Below are positions 51,862-61,477 of a stretch of DNA of 64,000 bases, one piece after another. The notes below the pieces were generated by a model that was given only the letters and a program-made list of their open reading frames with translations, searched no databases and had not been told where the DNA came from. Source of the DNA: Carposina sasakii. Taxonomy: Eukaryota > Arthropoda > Insecta > Lepidoptera > Carposinidae. Positions within the stretch are counted from its first letter, which is position 1, and each line of letters starts with the position of its first letter. Made by a program: the position numbers and the translations under genes. The DNA lies in the NCBI GenBank assembly GCA_014607495.2, contig CP053175.1:1426001-1490000 (forward strand), given 5' to 3'.

Positions 51862-52147
51862 CTGTTGGCACATTTAGGGAAAAGCTGAAGAATCACTACC
51901 TGTCCATTATTTGAATATGCTGTCATTTGTTTTTTCTCCTTTTTTTCTTAATGTAGTTTTGTAGTTTCTTAGAATTTGTTTAATTGCACATGTTACCCTG
52001 TTGTTAACAATTTCTCTTTACTTGCTTGGCTTGCTAGAAGAGATCTCTGGTAGAGATAAGCTTGCCATTGTACATGCATCTCTTCTTTTATGTTGTATGC
52101 CATATTTATTTTTGTGTATGTGCAATAAAGAATAAAGAATAAAGAAA
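51862..52147 (+). mobile_element. LINE-h 3' end with (AATAAAG)n tail
   Basis: It contains ACATTTAGGGAAAAGCTGAA, which may be the last codons, then a T-rich UTR, GGCTTGCTAGAAGAGATCTC and CTTGCCATTGTACATGC, ending AATAAAGAATAAAGAATAAA. The last 125 bp are nearly identical to the SINE-A tail at 31727-31852. Confidence 0.7.
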
Positions 52148-52817
52148 ATCACATGACTGCGTAAAAATTGGACCATTGGACCCAGTGGCACTCTCACAAA
52201 TATATACGACATCGCGTCTAGACTCTAAAGCGTGCCAAAGACTCTCCAGTACAAATATCCAGTTTGAAAATCCCGAATCCTGTGTCCGTAGCACGAATTT
52301 GGTTAGAACAAGATATCTCACAATAATATGACAGAATCCACAAAGCTATATAATAACTAGTTACTCATTAAGAAGCACTCAAACCGCTAATAGTTTTGAG
52401 TTGAAGAAGCAAAGTGGCCCTTATTGTGCTCCAGTTTGTATTGTATTGCGACATTAATTGCTTGTAAACTTGTTTTAGCGGGCTACATGTGAAGTACTAA
52501 CTTTGATCAAACTTGGGAGTTATATAGCTTATATAATGACATTAGAATAACACATAGGCTGTGTGTCGTTCAAGCCGGAAAAGTCAATGTTTCCAATAGT
52601 AGGTACTTAATATTATAAGGTTACAAGAACAAAACTAAGTTACACTTTAAATATATAGGTAATAAATAGCGTTTTTGGCAATACATAATAAGCTTTCCAA
52701 TGCACGCATAGCGCTATATAGCGCGTAAAAAAGTTCATTTTCTTGCGAACCATAATGTCAACTAAAATAACCTCTTCCCAAAAGTATCCCAGAATGACCA
52801 CTATTAGTTAGATCCAC
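52148..52817. other. Unassigned intron sequence
   Basis: No recognised feature. Confidence 0.4.
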
Positions 52818-52872
52818 TCATCGTGATCGCGCGACTTCGGCTTTGCTATTGCTTTTACGTAATCAGGGGGCG
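52818..52872 (+). repeat. FB-4 right arm only
   Basis: ACTTCGGCTTTGCTATTGCT and TTTACGTAATCAGGGGGC match the right arm of 34365-34513. Confidence 0.7.
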
Positions 52873-53574
52873 GGTATAAGCTAAGTGACAATTTAAAAAA
52901 AAAATCCAGATTTACTATATTCTTATTTAGCGATATACTTATCGATAAATAATACCAACTAGGTCCATCCCTAAGCCGACCGGCGCAATTTGAAAACAAT
53001 TGCAGGCAGCATGCAACACCGCGGGTGCACACGACCTGTCTGGTGCATACGCTACAGAAATAACGCGACCTTCAAACTGTAGGTAGGAAAAATATTTATT
53101 GTAGTTACATATTTACAACTAGTTTTTCGCCAGCGACTTTTATCTGCGTAAACTATGTTGCCTCTTTTACTCCAAAACACATAATTTTGGAAAAGCTGAC
53201 ACAGCTATTAGAGAGCTTTTATTTAAAAGTATTGATTATGAATTTGAAAAACCAAAAAACCTAAAGAAGCAAACACAAAACTGAACTCTTTTGTAGATGC
53301 GTCAAAATGAAAAAAGTCAAACGTCACCCATATCTTAAAAGTACGAGTATACCTTAGTATACGTCACCCATAACTTTAAAAAGCCTGTGGGTAAAATCCT
53401 CAGATGAACGATATACGTAAATCATAGAGAAAAGAGTGTAATAGAGTAGATACAAATATCTGACATTTTCCTTGCTTTTGACGTTTATAAAAACGCTAAA
53501 AACGGCACCGACGGCCATTACTGTTACGTACAGCAAAAATTATTTCAAGTGTCAAAACGAATAGTATGTATGTA
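52873..53574. other. Unassigned intron sequence
   Basis: No recognised feature. Confidence 0.4.
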
Positions 53575-53602
53575 GTAGTATTAGTAGTAGTAGTAGTAGT
53601 AG
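53575..53602. repeat. (TAG)n microsatellite
   Basis: TAGTAGTATTAGTAGTAG runs directly up to the start of a SINE-A copy. Confidence 0.8.
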
Positions 53603-53735
53603 AATTCGTCATCCGAGTAATTGACCCGGTGGCTTAGTGGTTATAGCGGCTGGCACGGTTTGCAGCGGTCGTGGGTTCGATTCCCACTCGGGTGAAGAAT
53701 TTTTTTCATTTTCTTTATTAATAATTTTATAGTAC
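53603..53735 (+). mobile_element. SINE-A copy
   Basis: ATTCGTCATCCGAGTAATTG then GACCCGGTGGCTTAGTGG, the B box GGTTCGATTCC, CTCGGGTGAAGAA and a T7 run. It has only the last about 20 bases of the body. Confidence 0.78.
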
Positions 53736-53817
53736 CTAAGTTGTAGTAAATTGTGGTCTTGAAGGGTAAGTTCAATGGCGGATGGTTCCATTTTTTTTAC
53801 TTTGTTTCAGATCTATA

Positions 53818-54076
53818 CAGGGTGTAACAAAAAGGGTATGTTAAGCGAAAAGCTATGTAAATAGCCCACTATAGAGAACCTTTCCACAAAATTTGAGACT
53901 CGAAATCACATTTTTATTTTTCAAGATTGTATGAAAATTCCTGAGATATTTAAAAATTGTCCATACTATAGGGAAAAATAAACATGTGATTTCGGGTCTC
54001 AAATTTTGTGGATAGATTCTCTATAGTGGCTGTTCACATAGCTTTTCGCTTAACATACCCTTTTTATTACACCCTG
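53818..54076. mobile_element. FB-1 foldback element, complete copy
   Basis: 259 bp flanked by TA. The ends are CAGGGTGTAACAAAAAGGGT and CTTTTTATTACACCCTG. The arms pair throughout. Confidence 0.92.
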
Positions 54077-54299
54077 TATAATTCATTCATCTGAGGGTAA
54101 AACACACTTGAAGATATAAGAGCGATACTTTCCAATTTTAATACAGATTCTCCTATCTCCTCTGTATTTACAAGTTTATTGGAATTGTTGCGCCCTGCTT
54201 CAACTGATTTGAAAAGCAGTTGATCTCGACATTTTAAACAATATAGGCATGGGTCATGGATTGTTGCTCTTTCACGCAAATAATGTAGCTTACATCTGA

Positions 54300-54410
54300 A
54301 TAACACATAGGCTACAATTGATTATCCCGGTAAAATAGTTTTATCCCGGATAATTTCGACGTTTTGTTTTTTCTGAAGTCCACGCGGACGAAGTCGCGCG
54401 CGTCCTCTAG
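54300..54410 (+). mobile_element. Helitron-like 3' end (HEL-1)
   Basis: AATAACACATAGGCTACAA, TTTTATCCCGGATAATTTCG, AGTCCACGCGGACGAAGTCG, then CGCGCGTCCTCTAG and T. CCACGCGGACG pairs partly with CGCGCGTCC as the subterminal hairpin. Confidence 0.65.
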
Positions 54411-54471
54411 TAAGCTATAACGTATGGTCAAATAGGCTGAACATAAACTTGTATCCAAAAAGTATAAAACA

Positions 54472-54543
54472 ACTTACATGTATTAAATAAGTTACACGTA
54501 TTAAATAAGTTACGTGTATTAAATAAGCTACGTGTATTAAAAC
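54472..54543 (+). repeat. Four tandem 18-bp units
   Basis: ACTTACATGTATTAAATA, AGTTACACGTATTAAATA, AGTTACGTGTATTAAATA and AGCTACGTGTATTAAAAC. Confidence 0.9.
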
Positions 54544-54808
54544 GGCATGCAAATGTAATGTACCGGGTGCAGACGGAGCTTCAATTCCAACAAGTGGCCC
54601 GCGATATTACGCTGCACGTGGAGGCTGTACACTTGCGTGCTAGATAAAGGGCATACATATTTTATCTCGTTAGTTGTCCTAGATGTCGTTTCGCGTAACT
54701 TGCATGGCTTGTATTTAAGAATGATTCAGATTCTTTTATTGCATGTCACAAGTTAAATAGATGTTAACATAATGATTAAAATACGAGTAAGTAGATTTTT
54801 TTTTCACT

Positions 54809-55010
54809 AGGTGCGCCCACCACCGGGCCCTACACCCTCAAATGGCACTTGCACTAACTACAATCACCACGAGAAACCAGACCCGAGCACCTAGCATGCA
54901 AGACGATACATTGCACCATTCCGAAATCAAAAACTAGATAAATAATCTACATATGTTTCGCCAACAACCGTGGCATCCTCAGGATTATAGAAATTAGTAA
55001 ATTAGTAAAC
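54809..55010 (-). repeat. G-family repeat, reverse
   Basis: TTCACTAGGTGCGCCCACCA, GGGCCCTACACCCTC, GCACCTAGCATGCAAGACGA and ATGTTTCGCCAACAACCGTG. Confidence 0.65.
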
Positions 55011-55288
55011 CACTAATTATTATGAACCTCTAAAACTTTTTTTTTTGTTAGATATTTCCACACTTCATAACACTAACAGTAAATATACTCCAAGCCTAGT
55101 ATTGGGGGTATTAAAGAAATGGTACAAAGGTAGGATCCGGAACATAGAACCATTCCTGACTTGAAAACCATTCAAATCCCCTAAAACTAACCTAACCTAA
55201 ATTTGTTACATGAACATAGCTACATACCTATATCTACAAAACAGAGAATCCCTGTTTCAAACTAAAATTTGTATATTCTAATGTGAAC

Positions 55289-55432
55289 ATATCGTTCCTT
55301 CGGTGCAACAACGGCACAATAGACAAAAAATACAAAAAGCAATTGTATCGTTATTCTACTTTAGAACAAGGGCGCATTTGCCAAAAAATACAAAACACAA
55401 TTGTGCCGTTGTTGTACCGAAGGTGCGATATG
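55289..55432. mobile_element. FB-8 foldback element
   Basis: About 144 bp. CATATCGTTCCTTCGGTGC then AACAACGGCACAAT on the left, inverted as ATTGTGCCGTTGTTGTACCG and AAGGTGCGATATG on the right. AAAAAATACAAAA also repeats internally. Confidence 0.82.
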
Positions 55433-55782
55433 GTAATTCAAAGTATCTTCATTAAATATTAAGTATCCACTTCGGCAGCTCGTAAGTATACTTTACGTAT
55501 ACTGAGTAATACTAAATGCATATCATTTGAATTTCAGTCGCGCTCTAAGACCCGACTCGAACGCACGTATATACTTGCATACGTAATTACGTTATTTACT
55601 ATGTTGTATGATATAAAAGGTTACCTATAGATTTGTTTTGAACCAGCAGCTAGTTTTTAAAGTAGTGTATTTTGTTGTTTTAAAATTGAGAATTTTGAAG
55701 CACGTATTATATTTAGGTTTAAATAACGTAGCAAACGATAACTTATAAACATAGAACATACATGTACACATATATCATCATA
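55433..55782. other. Unassigned AT-rich intron sequence
   Basis: No recognised feature. Confidence 0.4.
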
Positions 55783-55925
55783 ACATAGTATAAAACAAAG
55801 TCGCTTCCCCTTCCCACTGTCTGTCTGTCCGTATGCTTAGGTCTTTCAAAGTATGCAACTGATTTTAATGCGGTTTTTTAAATAGATAGAGTGATTCAAG
55901 AGGAAGGTTTACATGTATTATTATG
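55783..55925 (+). repeat. HEL-2-type repeat
   Basis: ACATAGTATAAAACAAAGTC, GTATGCTTAGGTCTTTC, TGATTTTAATGCGG and GATTCAAGAGGAAGGTTTAC. Confidence 0.65.
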
Positions 55926-56171
55926 GGCCATGCCGGGGCCATGTAACACTTTCCAATACAATACAACGTTGAAAGAAACTCATACTACGAACTCTGCTAC
56001 GAATCGTGCTACGCGTCTACGAAATGCTACGGACTACGCGCGCTACGAACCCGTGATTACCTTCGAATAAAGTTGTTCCTAAAAAAAAATATTTCCTACA
56101 AAAATAAACCTCCTCCTTTTTTTGACTAATAGACGTAAATTAAAATTATTCTTAAAATAAATTTGGTACTA

Positions 56172-56355
56172 ATGCAGCGTTTCACTAGAATACATCAGCT
56201 GCATCTCCTTCCGTGCATGTCGTAAGAGTCGACTAAGGAACTCAGAGACGTTCTCTCAGGCGATAAGCTAGCAACTTGTCACTGATCATTAACATCCGTC
56301 CCCGGTACGATAAACGTGGTTGTGAGATTTCCCTTAGGATCCTAAACATAGCTAA
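56172..56355 (-). repeat. R210 copy, reverse
   Basis: AGCGTTTCACTAGAATACAT, CTGCATCTCCTTCCGTGCAT, GGCGATAAGCTAGCAACTTG and GATAAACGTGGTTGTGAG. An open frame through it is incidental. Confidence 0.8.
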
Positions 56356-56722
56356 GTCTATACATATGTATGTATAGATTTGGTGCAAGTGAATTTTAGG
56401 CAAGCATAGAAAAACTTCAAAACTAACTTTTGGATAATAAAAACCTTTTTCGATTACAATCTCCTTGTTCTTTTTCCTTTGCGAATTCTTTAATAACTTT
56501 ATTAATGTAAAGTGAACCATTTGGCACCTTGATGAGTTAACTTTTAATAATTAAAATTTCGCTCAAATTTGGAGATGCGCAATTGGATATAAAAAATTAG
56601 TCTTCCAAAAAGGGTTTTTTTTTCGGAAGAATTTCATAAGTTGCAATGGTTTTCAGGTGAAGTGATAATACACAAACAATTAACTATTATTTACCTGTTA
56701 CCACGTACTTAATCTACCTATA
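56356..56722. other. Unassigned intron sequence
   Basis: No recognised feature. Confidence 0.4.
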
Positions 56723-56973
56723 CAGGGTGTAACAAAAGGGGTATGTTAAGCGAAAAGCTATGTAAACAGCCCACTATAGAGAACCTATTTCCAAAATTTG
56801 AGACTCATGTTTATTTTTCCAGATTGTATGAACATTCCTGAGTTGTTTAGGAATTCTCCATACTATCTGGAAAAATAAACATGTGATTTCGAGTCTGAAA
56901 TTTTGTGGATAGGTTCTCTATGGTGGGCTGTTTACATAGCTTTTCGCTTAACATACCCTTTCTGTTACACCCT
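56723..56973. mobile_element. FB-1 copy, right end trimmed
   Basis: It starts CAGGGTGTAACAAAAGGGGT after TA and ends TTTCTGTTACACCCT. The final G and the second TA are replaced by the HEL-1 sequence that follows at once. Confidence 0.88.
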
Positions 56974-56975
56974 AA

Positions 56976-57158
56976 AAGAAAGAACGACTGTACCAATTTG
57001 GCTGAAAATTGGTGGGGAGGTAGCTTAGAACCAGGAGACAGACATAGGATTTTTATCCCAGGAAAATATATTTATAAATAATTTCGGATAACTTCCATGT
57101 TTCCTACATTATGGTTTTTTCTGTAGTAGACGCTGACGCAGTCGCGGGCGTCCACTAG
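56976..57158 (+). mobile_element. Helitron-like 3' end (HEL-1)
   Basis: AGAACGACTGTACCAATTTG, GGTAGCTTAGAACCAGGAGA, TTTTTATCCCAGGAAAA, TAGTAGACGCTGACGCAGTC then GCGGGCGTCCACTAG and T. It is joined directly to an FB-1 copy. Confidence 0.7.
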
Positions 57159-57313
57159 TATATTATATTTGTGCAAGAAAAGCGGCGGTAGGCTCATCTC
57201 TTATAACGTAAGACGTGATAGCCAAACTGGTTAAAATAATAATAAATAAATAAAATAAAAATCTTTTATTTCGGACAACTACAGATCCATATGCTGTTAG
57301 TATAACTTAAATA

Positions 57314-57791
57314 CAGGGTGTTTGTTACAGCCAGGCAAATACTGAGATACTGAACAAGTACCATTGTTTTGAGTTATACGACAGTGTTATTACTCGCAGG
57401 AAATTAATTTTTGATTTGATTAAACGCAATGTTTGCTTTCCGCGCCAATTGTATTGGGTGATCCTGTGACTAGTTAAATAGGCTTATTGGTTATTTTGTG
57501 ATACATTGCTGTTTTTTGGATCACTTGTGACTCACCTTTGGGGTTGACCAGTTAATTGAACTTTTATGAAAGTAACTTTTTTTTTTGAAAATCATCCAAA
57601 CTTTAAAATTTTATTTTTAAATCAATATTTAAGGCCTACTTAAACTAACCACATCAATTTTTTTCCTGAATTTTTTTTAAAAAGTCGGAAAATTTTAGAA
57701 CTTTTCTGCAAAAAATTTCAGTGGTTTTCATTTCACAATCATGGTCTGAAATCACCATATCAATATTTGCCTGGCTGTCACAAACACCCTG
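57314..57791. mobile_element. FB-2 element, complete copy
   Basis: 478 bp between TA dinucleotides. The left end CAGGGTGTTTGTTACAGCCA and the right end TGGCTGTCACAAACACCCTG are inverted. The interior is T-rich and non-coding. Confidence 0.88.
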
Positions 57792-58317
57792 TATATGTTA
57801 GTATTACATGTTGGTTGACTGTACTGAGAGCGATCACAGAACTGTCTTCGTTTCCATGATCACTCTCCGCACCAGACATTTACTATTAGAGTTAAAAGAT
57901 TAAAAGTGGGCTTGTAATTAATTAGCCCTTTCCTGTCTAGTCTCGTTGGGAATAACTTCAACCTGCCTACCTTCTTAGATATACTTAAAACATTACCTCA
58001 CCTGATTTCCATTAAACCAATCACCCCATCCACTTCCAATCCGTGTCCTACACCACTCAACCACACAAATCGATTATGCATACGAAACAGTACTTAACGC
58101 TGCGTTAATTCAATCTACCCATTAATTAGTAAGTAAATATAGTACAATAGGTGCGAGAGAGACAGGCTAACAGGTTAGAGGGAGAAAGTGCATACCTTTG
58201 GGAAAGTCTCAAGAAGTTAGTTTAGTTTCAGACTTCTAAGTTAAGGTAATAGGTTCGCTAACTGACGTAAGCAGTGCGAAGCGTGGCTGGGGAATGGATG
58301 GGTTAATAGAAAATGAC
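57792..58317. other. Unassigned intron sequence
   Basis: No recognised feature; a minus-strand GTGAGG near 58000 lacks a coding exon before it. Confidence 0.4.
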
Positions 58318-58400
58318 GGCCGGTTGGTGTAGTTGGTGGTGACCCTGCTTGCGACACCTTAGGTCCTGGGTTCGAATCCCGGTAGGCGCAAACATTAATA
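58318..58400 (+). repeat. SINE-C tRNA-like head
   Basis: GGCCGGTTGGTGTAGTTGGT (A box) and GGTCCTGGGTTCGAATCCCG (B box), then GTAGGCGCAAACATTAAT. The SINE-C body is not present. Confidence 0.72.
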
Positions 58401-58449
58401 TAATTAAATGACCGTACATGTAATAGAGAAATAAAAATACATACAGACG

Positions 58450-58612
58450 TGGTTTATACGCTTCGCACGGGTGCAGTGCTGATACTATACATATAAACCT
58501 TCCTCGTGAATCACACTATCTATAAAAAAAAACCGCATCAAAATCCGTTCCCTAGTTTGAAAGATCTAAGCATACATAGGGACGGACATACAGCGGAGTA
58601 AGTGACTTTTTT
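58450..58612 (-). repeat. HEL-2-type repeat, reverse
   Basis: CGCTTCGCACGGGTGCAGTG, ATATAAACCTTCCTCGTGAA, CCGCATCAAAATCCGTTCC and TAAGCATACATAGGGACGG. Confidence 0.65.
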
Positions 58613-59126
58613 TATAATATGTAGTGATAGAGAAAAGAAACACACACCCACACAACTGTCCCATTTATGTCAATAGTAAAAAAGCAAAGAGAAAAAGAGA
58701 TAAAACACCCATAAGAGACAAACTTGCCTCACATCAAAGGGTATGTATGGCGAGCCGCTTACCCTGTAGTGGTAGCAAAAAAAAGTTGTCAGAGGCAAAG
58801 GTTTTTAACTTAAAGGTTCTCTAAGTTAAATAGCTAAGAGAAACACAAATAGACGCGTTGCTGGTCATTCACTGCGCAAGAAGGAGAGTTATGCTTTTAG
58901 AGTGTAAACAGCTAGCCACAGTGACACTGAGTCTAAATTAATACGTAGTCGGTTTTTTGTGGTTGTAGTATTAGCAGTAAATGAGGTTATCAAATAGCTC
59001 TTTTTGCTAACCCTACACAAAAACATGCGTTCTACAGGTTAGTGTTAAAGTTACTTACGTCGACAAACTTATATAAGAACAATCTTATAAACTTAAACAA
59101 TCTCTTAATAGAGGCTGTACTGTACG
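58613..59126. other. Unassigned intron sequence
   Basis: No recognised feature. A minus-strand GTAAGTAAC near 59055 has no coding sequence before it. Confidence 0.4.
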
Positions 59127-59180
59127 CCCCCACGTCGGGGATTGAACCCACGCCTTCTGATTGAATGGTCGAAAACAAAT
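59127..59180 (-). repeat. tRNA-like SINE scrap
   Basis: The reverse complement has GGCGTGGGTTCAATCCCCG, a B-box-like sequence, and a CCCCCAC end. The rest is not recognisable. Confidence 0.45.
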
Positions 59181-59189
59181 AATCTAGAT

Positions 59190-59624
59190 CAGGGGTCTAC
59201 AAACTTTGAAGCCTTAGGGCCATAATAATTTTATGGGTATATTTCAAGGGCCAAAACAAATTTAATTTTTCTGCCCACCTGAGCAAACATAGGCTTTTTG
59301 CATTTCAAGTGTACTGAATACACTGTATATATTAATTATATATTAGTTATTTATTAATATGCTTAATCTTAGATACTTAAGTTGAGTTTTCTGCGTCATC
59401 ATTTCTGTCGTAAAGTTTTACCTTGCAAGTAAATAAAATCGAGTAATTATCATTCTGTGTTTTCATTATCTTCCATTTAACTTATCACAGTAATAGTAAC
59501 AACAACAGTAAAACATTGACTGTCGCGGGCCAGTTTGATGACACCAGTCCTAAGCTGTCGCGGGCCGGATTTATGGCACTGGCGGGCCGGATTTGGCCCG
59601 CGGGCCGTAGTTTGGAGACCCCTG
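59190..59624. mobile_element. hAT-type non-autonomous element with perfect 8-bp duplication
   Basis: 435 bp. The ends CAGGGGTCTACAAACT and GTTTGGAGACCCCTG are inverted, with CCGGATTTGGCCCGCGGGCC just inside the right end. The exact 8-bp ATCTAGAT target duplication (59182-59189 and 59625-59632) fits the hAT superfamily. The termini resemble the Charlie-like CAGGGGTCTCCAAACT group. No transposase. Confidence 0.93.
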
Positions 59625-59653
59625 ATCTAGATTAGAATTACTTTACTGACTGG

Positions 59654-59842
59654 GCGTTTTTCCACTAGACGACACGGCCACGACACGACCACGGCAAAGA
59701 CACGACCACGGCTTTTTGGAAGCAAAAATGTACTAGAAAGTATGACTTGTTTTTCCACTAGGCGAAGACCACCACACGGCCCCCCATATTACATGACGAC
59801 ATCGTGGTCGTCTCGTAGCCGTGTCGTCTAGTGGTAAAACGC
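59654..59842. mobile_element. FB-10 inverted-repeat element
   Basis: 189 bp. GCGTTTTTCCACTAGACGAC mirrors GTCGTCTAGTGGTAAAACGC. ACACGACCACGG words repeat inside, and GTTTTTCCACTAGGCGAAG occurs a second time. Confidence 0.85.
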
Positions 59843-59847
59843 ATATC

Positions 59848-59987
59848 ACTCAATTTCTCAGGCGATCATAGCGAAGCTAGCAACTTGTCACTGATCGTTA
59901 ATGTCCCAGCTATGCTAAGCGTGACTGTGGGATCACCTTTACGACCTTGCAGTTCTGGCTACCCCATTTCGGAAACACAGCCGTGTA
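59848..59987 (-). repeat. R210 copy, reverse
   Basis: AATTTCTCAGGCGATCATAG, CTAGCAACTTGTCACTGATC, GCTATGCTAAGCGTGACTGT and GGAAACACAGCCGTGTA. Confidence 0.78.
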
Positions 59988-60351
59988 TATATATATGTAT
60001 GTATGTATGTTTATTTTATTTATATACCTAGTCCTTCTCTGGGGTGCAATCCATTTAAAAATCCAGAGTATAAATATGAAAACGCGAAACGGATCACTCC
60101 GCAACTGCACTAATGCACTGGAATGCATTCAAAGGGAAATTCCAGAAATATTTATATTATATTCCAGATGCGGCTACAAAGGACCATTGTGTTGCGCATA
60201 CAGAGTGGTCGAGAGGATATATTCAGAATATCAACTGAGTAGGTGGAGAAATTGAGTTTATATCAACTTTTATAACATCAGATGCGAAAGTAAGTTTGTT
60301 TGTTTGTTACCTCTTCACGCTTTATTTACTCATACATACTATACATATAGT
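59988..60351. other. Unassigned sequence with a (TATG)n tract
   Basis: ATATGTATGTATGTATGT at about 59993-60010. A 102-codon plus-strand frame starts inside the R210 copy and so is not credible as a gene. Confidence 0.4.
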
Positions 60352-60612
60352 GAACACGGTTGTGTTTTAAAATGAGGTAGCTAGAACTGCAGGATTATAA
60401 AGGACATCCGACTGCTGATTTTTTTGACTTGCCCTCCTATCGTATCGTTAGACAGGCTAAATGTCGATAAATCGGTTTATCTTATCGTGTATCGCAGGTC
60501 ATGCTACTAGAGCAGGACTTGTTGCTCGCTTATCGCCTGAGAGAATACCCGAGTACCTTAGTCGATTCTTACGACATGCAGCTGATTCTCTTCCCGCATC
60601 AGCACAGAAAAT
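60352..60612 (+). repeat. R210 copy with an internal insert
   Basis: ACGGTTGTGTTTTAAAATGA, GGTAGCTAGAACTGCAGGAT, CTTATCGCCTGAGAGAATAC and CCCGCATCAGCACAG; about 70 extra bases lie near 60415-60490. Confidence 0.65.
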
Positions 60613-60673
60613 AAATGTATAAATATATGTACGAGTACAGTCAAGGTTCATGGGTACAGTAACACTGTTTATA

Positions 60674-61069
60674 CAGGATGTAAAAAGACAACGATGTTTT
60701 TTTTAATACCTCGTATTCTTTGTAAGGTTACAATAATTTTCTTCTATGGAATCAACCCTGGGAAAAGACAAAAAAAATATGAAAAAATACTGTCATTTTA
60801 TTGCAAGCAATGTATTCGTTTGATGCTAAAAGTACAAATGTACCTACAAAACCAACATTATAACATTTTGTCATGGTATCTTTGAAAAAATGTTTGTTAA
60901 CCGATTTCAGATGGATTTATGTAAAAAAAACGATAATATTAGTGTAACTTTGGACCTCAATATCATGGAAACCCGTGGTTTCCCAGGGGTGCTTCCATAG
61001 AAAAAAATTACCGTGATGTTACAAAGAATACGAGGTATTAAAAGAACAAAGTTGTCTTTTTACACCCAG
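60674..61069. mobile_element. FB-3b foldback element
   Basis: 396 bp between TA dinucleotides. The left arm CAGGATGTAAAAAGACAACG continues TTAATACCTCGTATTCTTTG. The right arm CAAAGAATACGAGGTATTAA continues to GTCTTTTTACACCCAG. The interior AACTTTGGACCTCAATATC resembles FB-3, so it is a diverged relative with duplicated ends. Confidence 0.85.
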
Positions 61070-61130
61070 TATAAGCTTGTTCGGTTGATCGCTTGTATGT
61101 GTATACGCATATATTTAGGGAAACAATATG

Positions 61131-61274
61131 ATCGATTCCGGCAGTCACACTTAAATCTAAACGTAAAATTAGTCCTACCTGTCCTTTTCTCTCTCAGCCA
61201 TTTATGTTAAGAACGGAGAGAGATAGACCTGACTAATATTAGGTTTAAATTTAAGTGTGACTGCTGGAATCGAC
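61131..61274. mobile_element. FB-9 foldback element
   Basis: The left arm CGATTCCGGCAGTCACACTT continues AAATCTAAACG, and the right arm AAATTTAAGTGTGACTGCTG continues GAATCG. TTTTCTCTCTC and GGAGAGAGATAG pair at the inner ends. Confidence 0.8.
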
Positions 61275-61379
61275 CCTAATGTCGTTGTAAGTGAAACTGG
61301 AACACAAGCGACCGTTTAGTAGAATTGCTATTGAACGTTATTGTACATAATAAAAGCTAATATTATAAATATTATTATG

Positions 61380-61477
61380 AAAATGAAAAAAATTCACCCG
61401 AGTGAGACTCGAACCCACGACCTCTCGCAAACCGTGCTTTCGCTCTAACCAACTGAGCCGTCGGGTCAACTAACTAA
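61380..61477 (-). repeat. SINE-A tRNA-like unit, reverse
   Basis: The reverse complement gives GACCCGACGGCTCAGTTGGT, TTAGAGCGAAAGCACGG, the B box GGTTCGAGTCTC, CTCGGGTGAA and a T7 run. It is the most tRNA-like in its D arm (TTGGTTAGAGC). Confidence 0.75.

Noticed and set aside
53575..53602. CRISPR-like or regulatory tandem array
   Set aside because: A plain (TAG)n microsatellite; there are no spacers, and the genome is eukaryotic.
58318..58400. A second genuine tRNA gene
   Set aside because: The same head occurs with a SINE body at 41872-42122; it is a SINE head.
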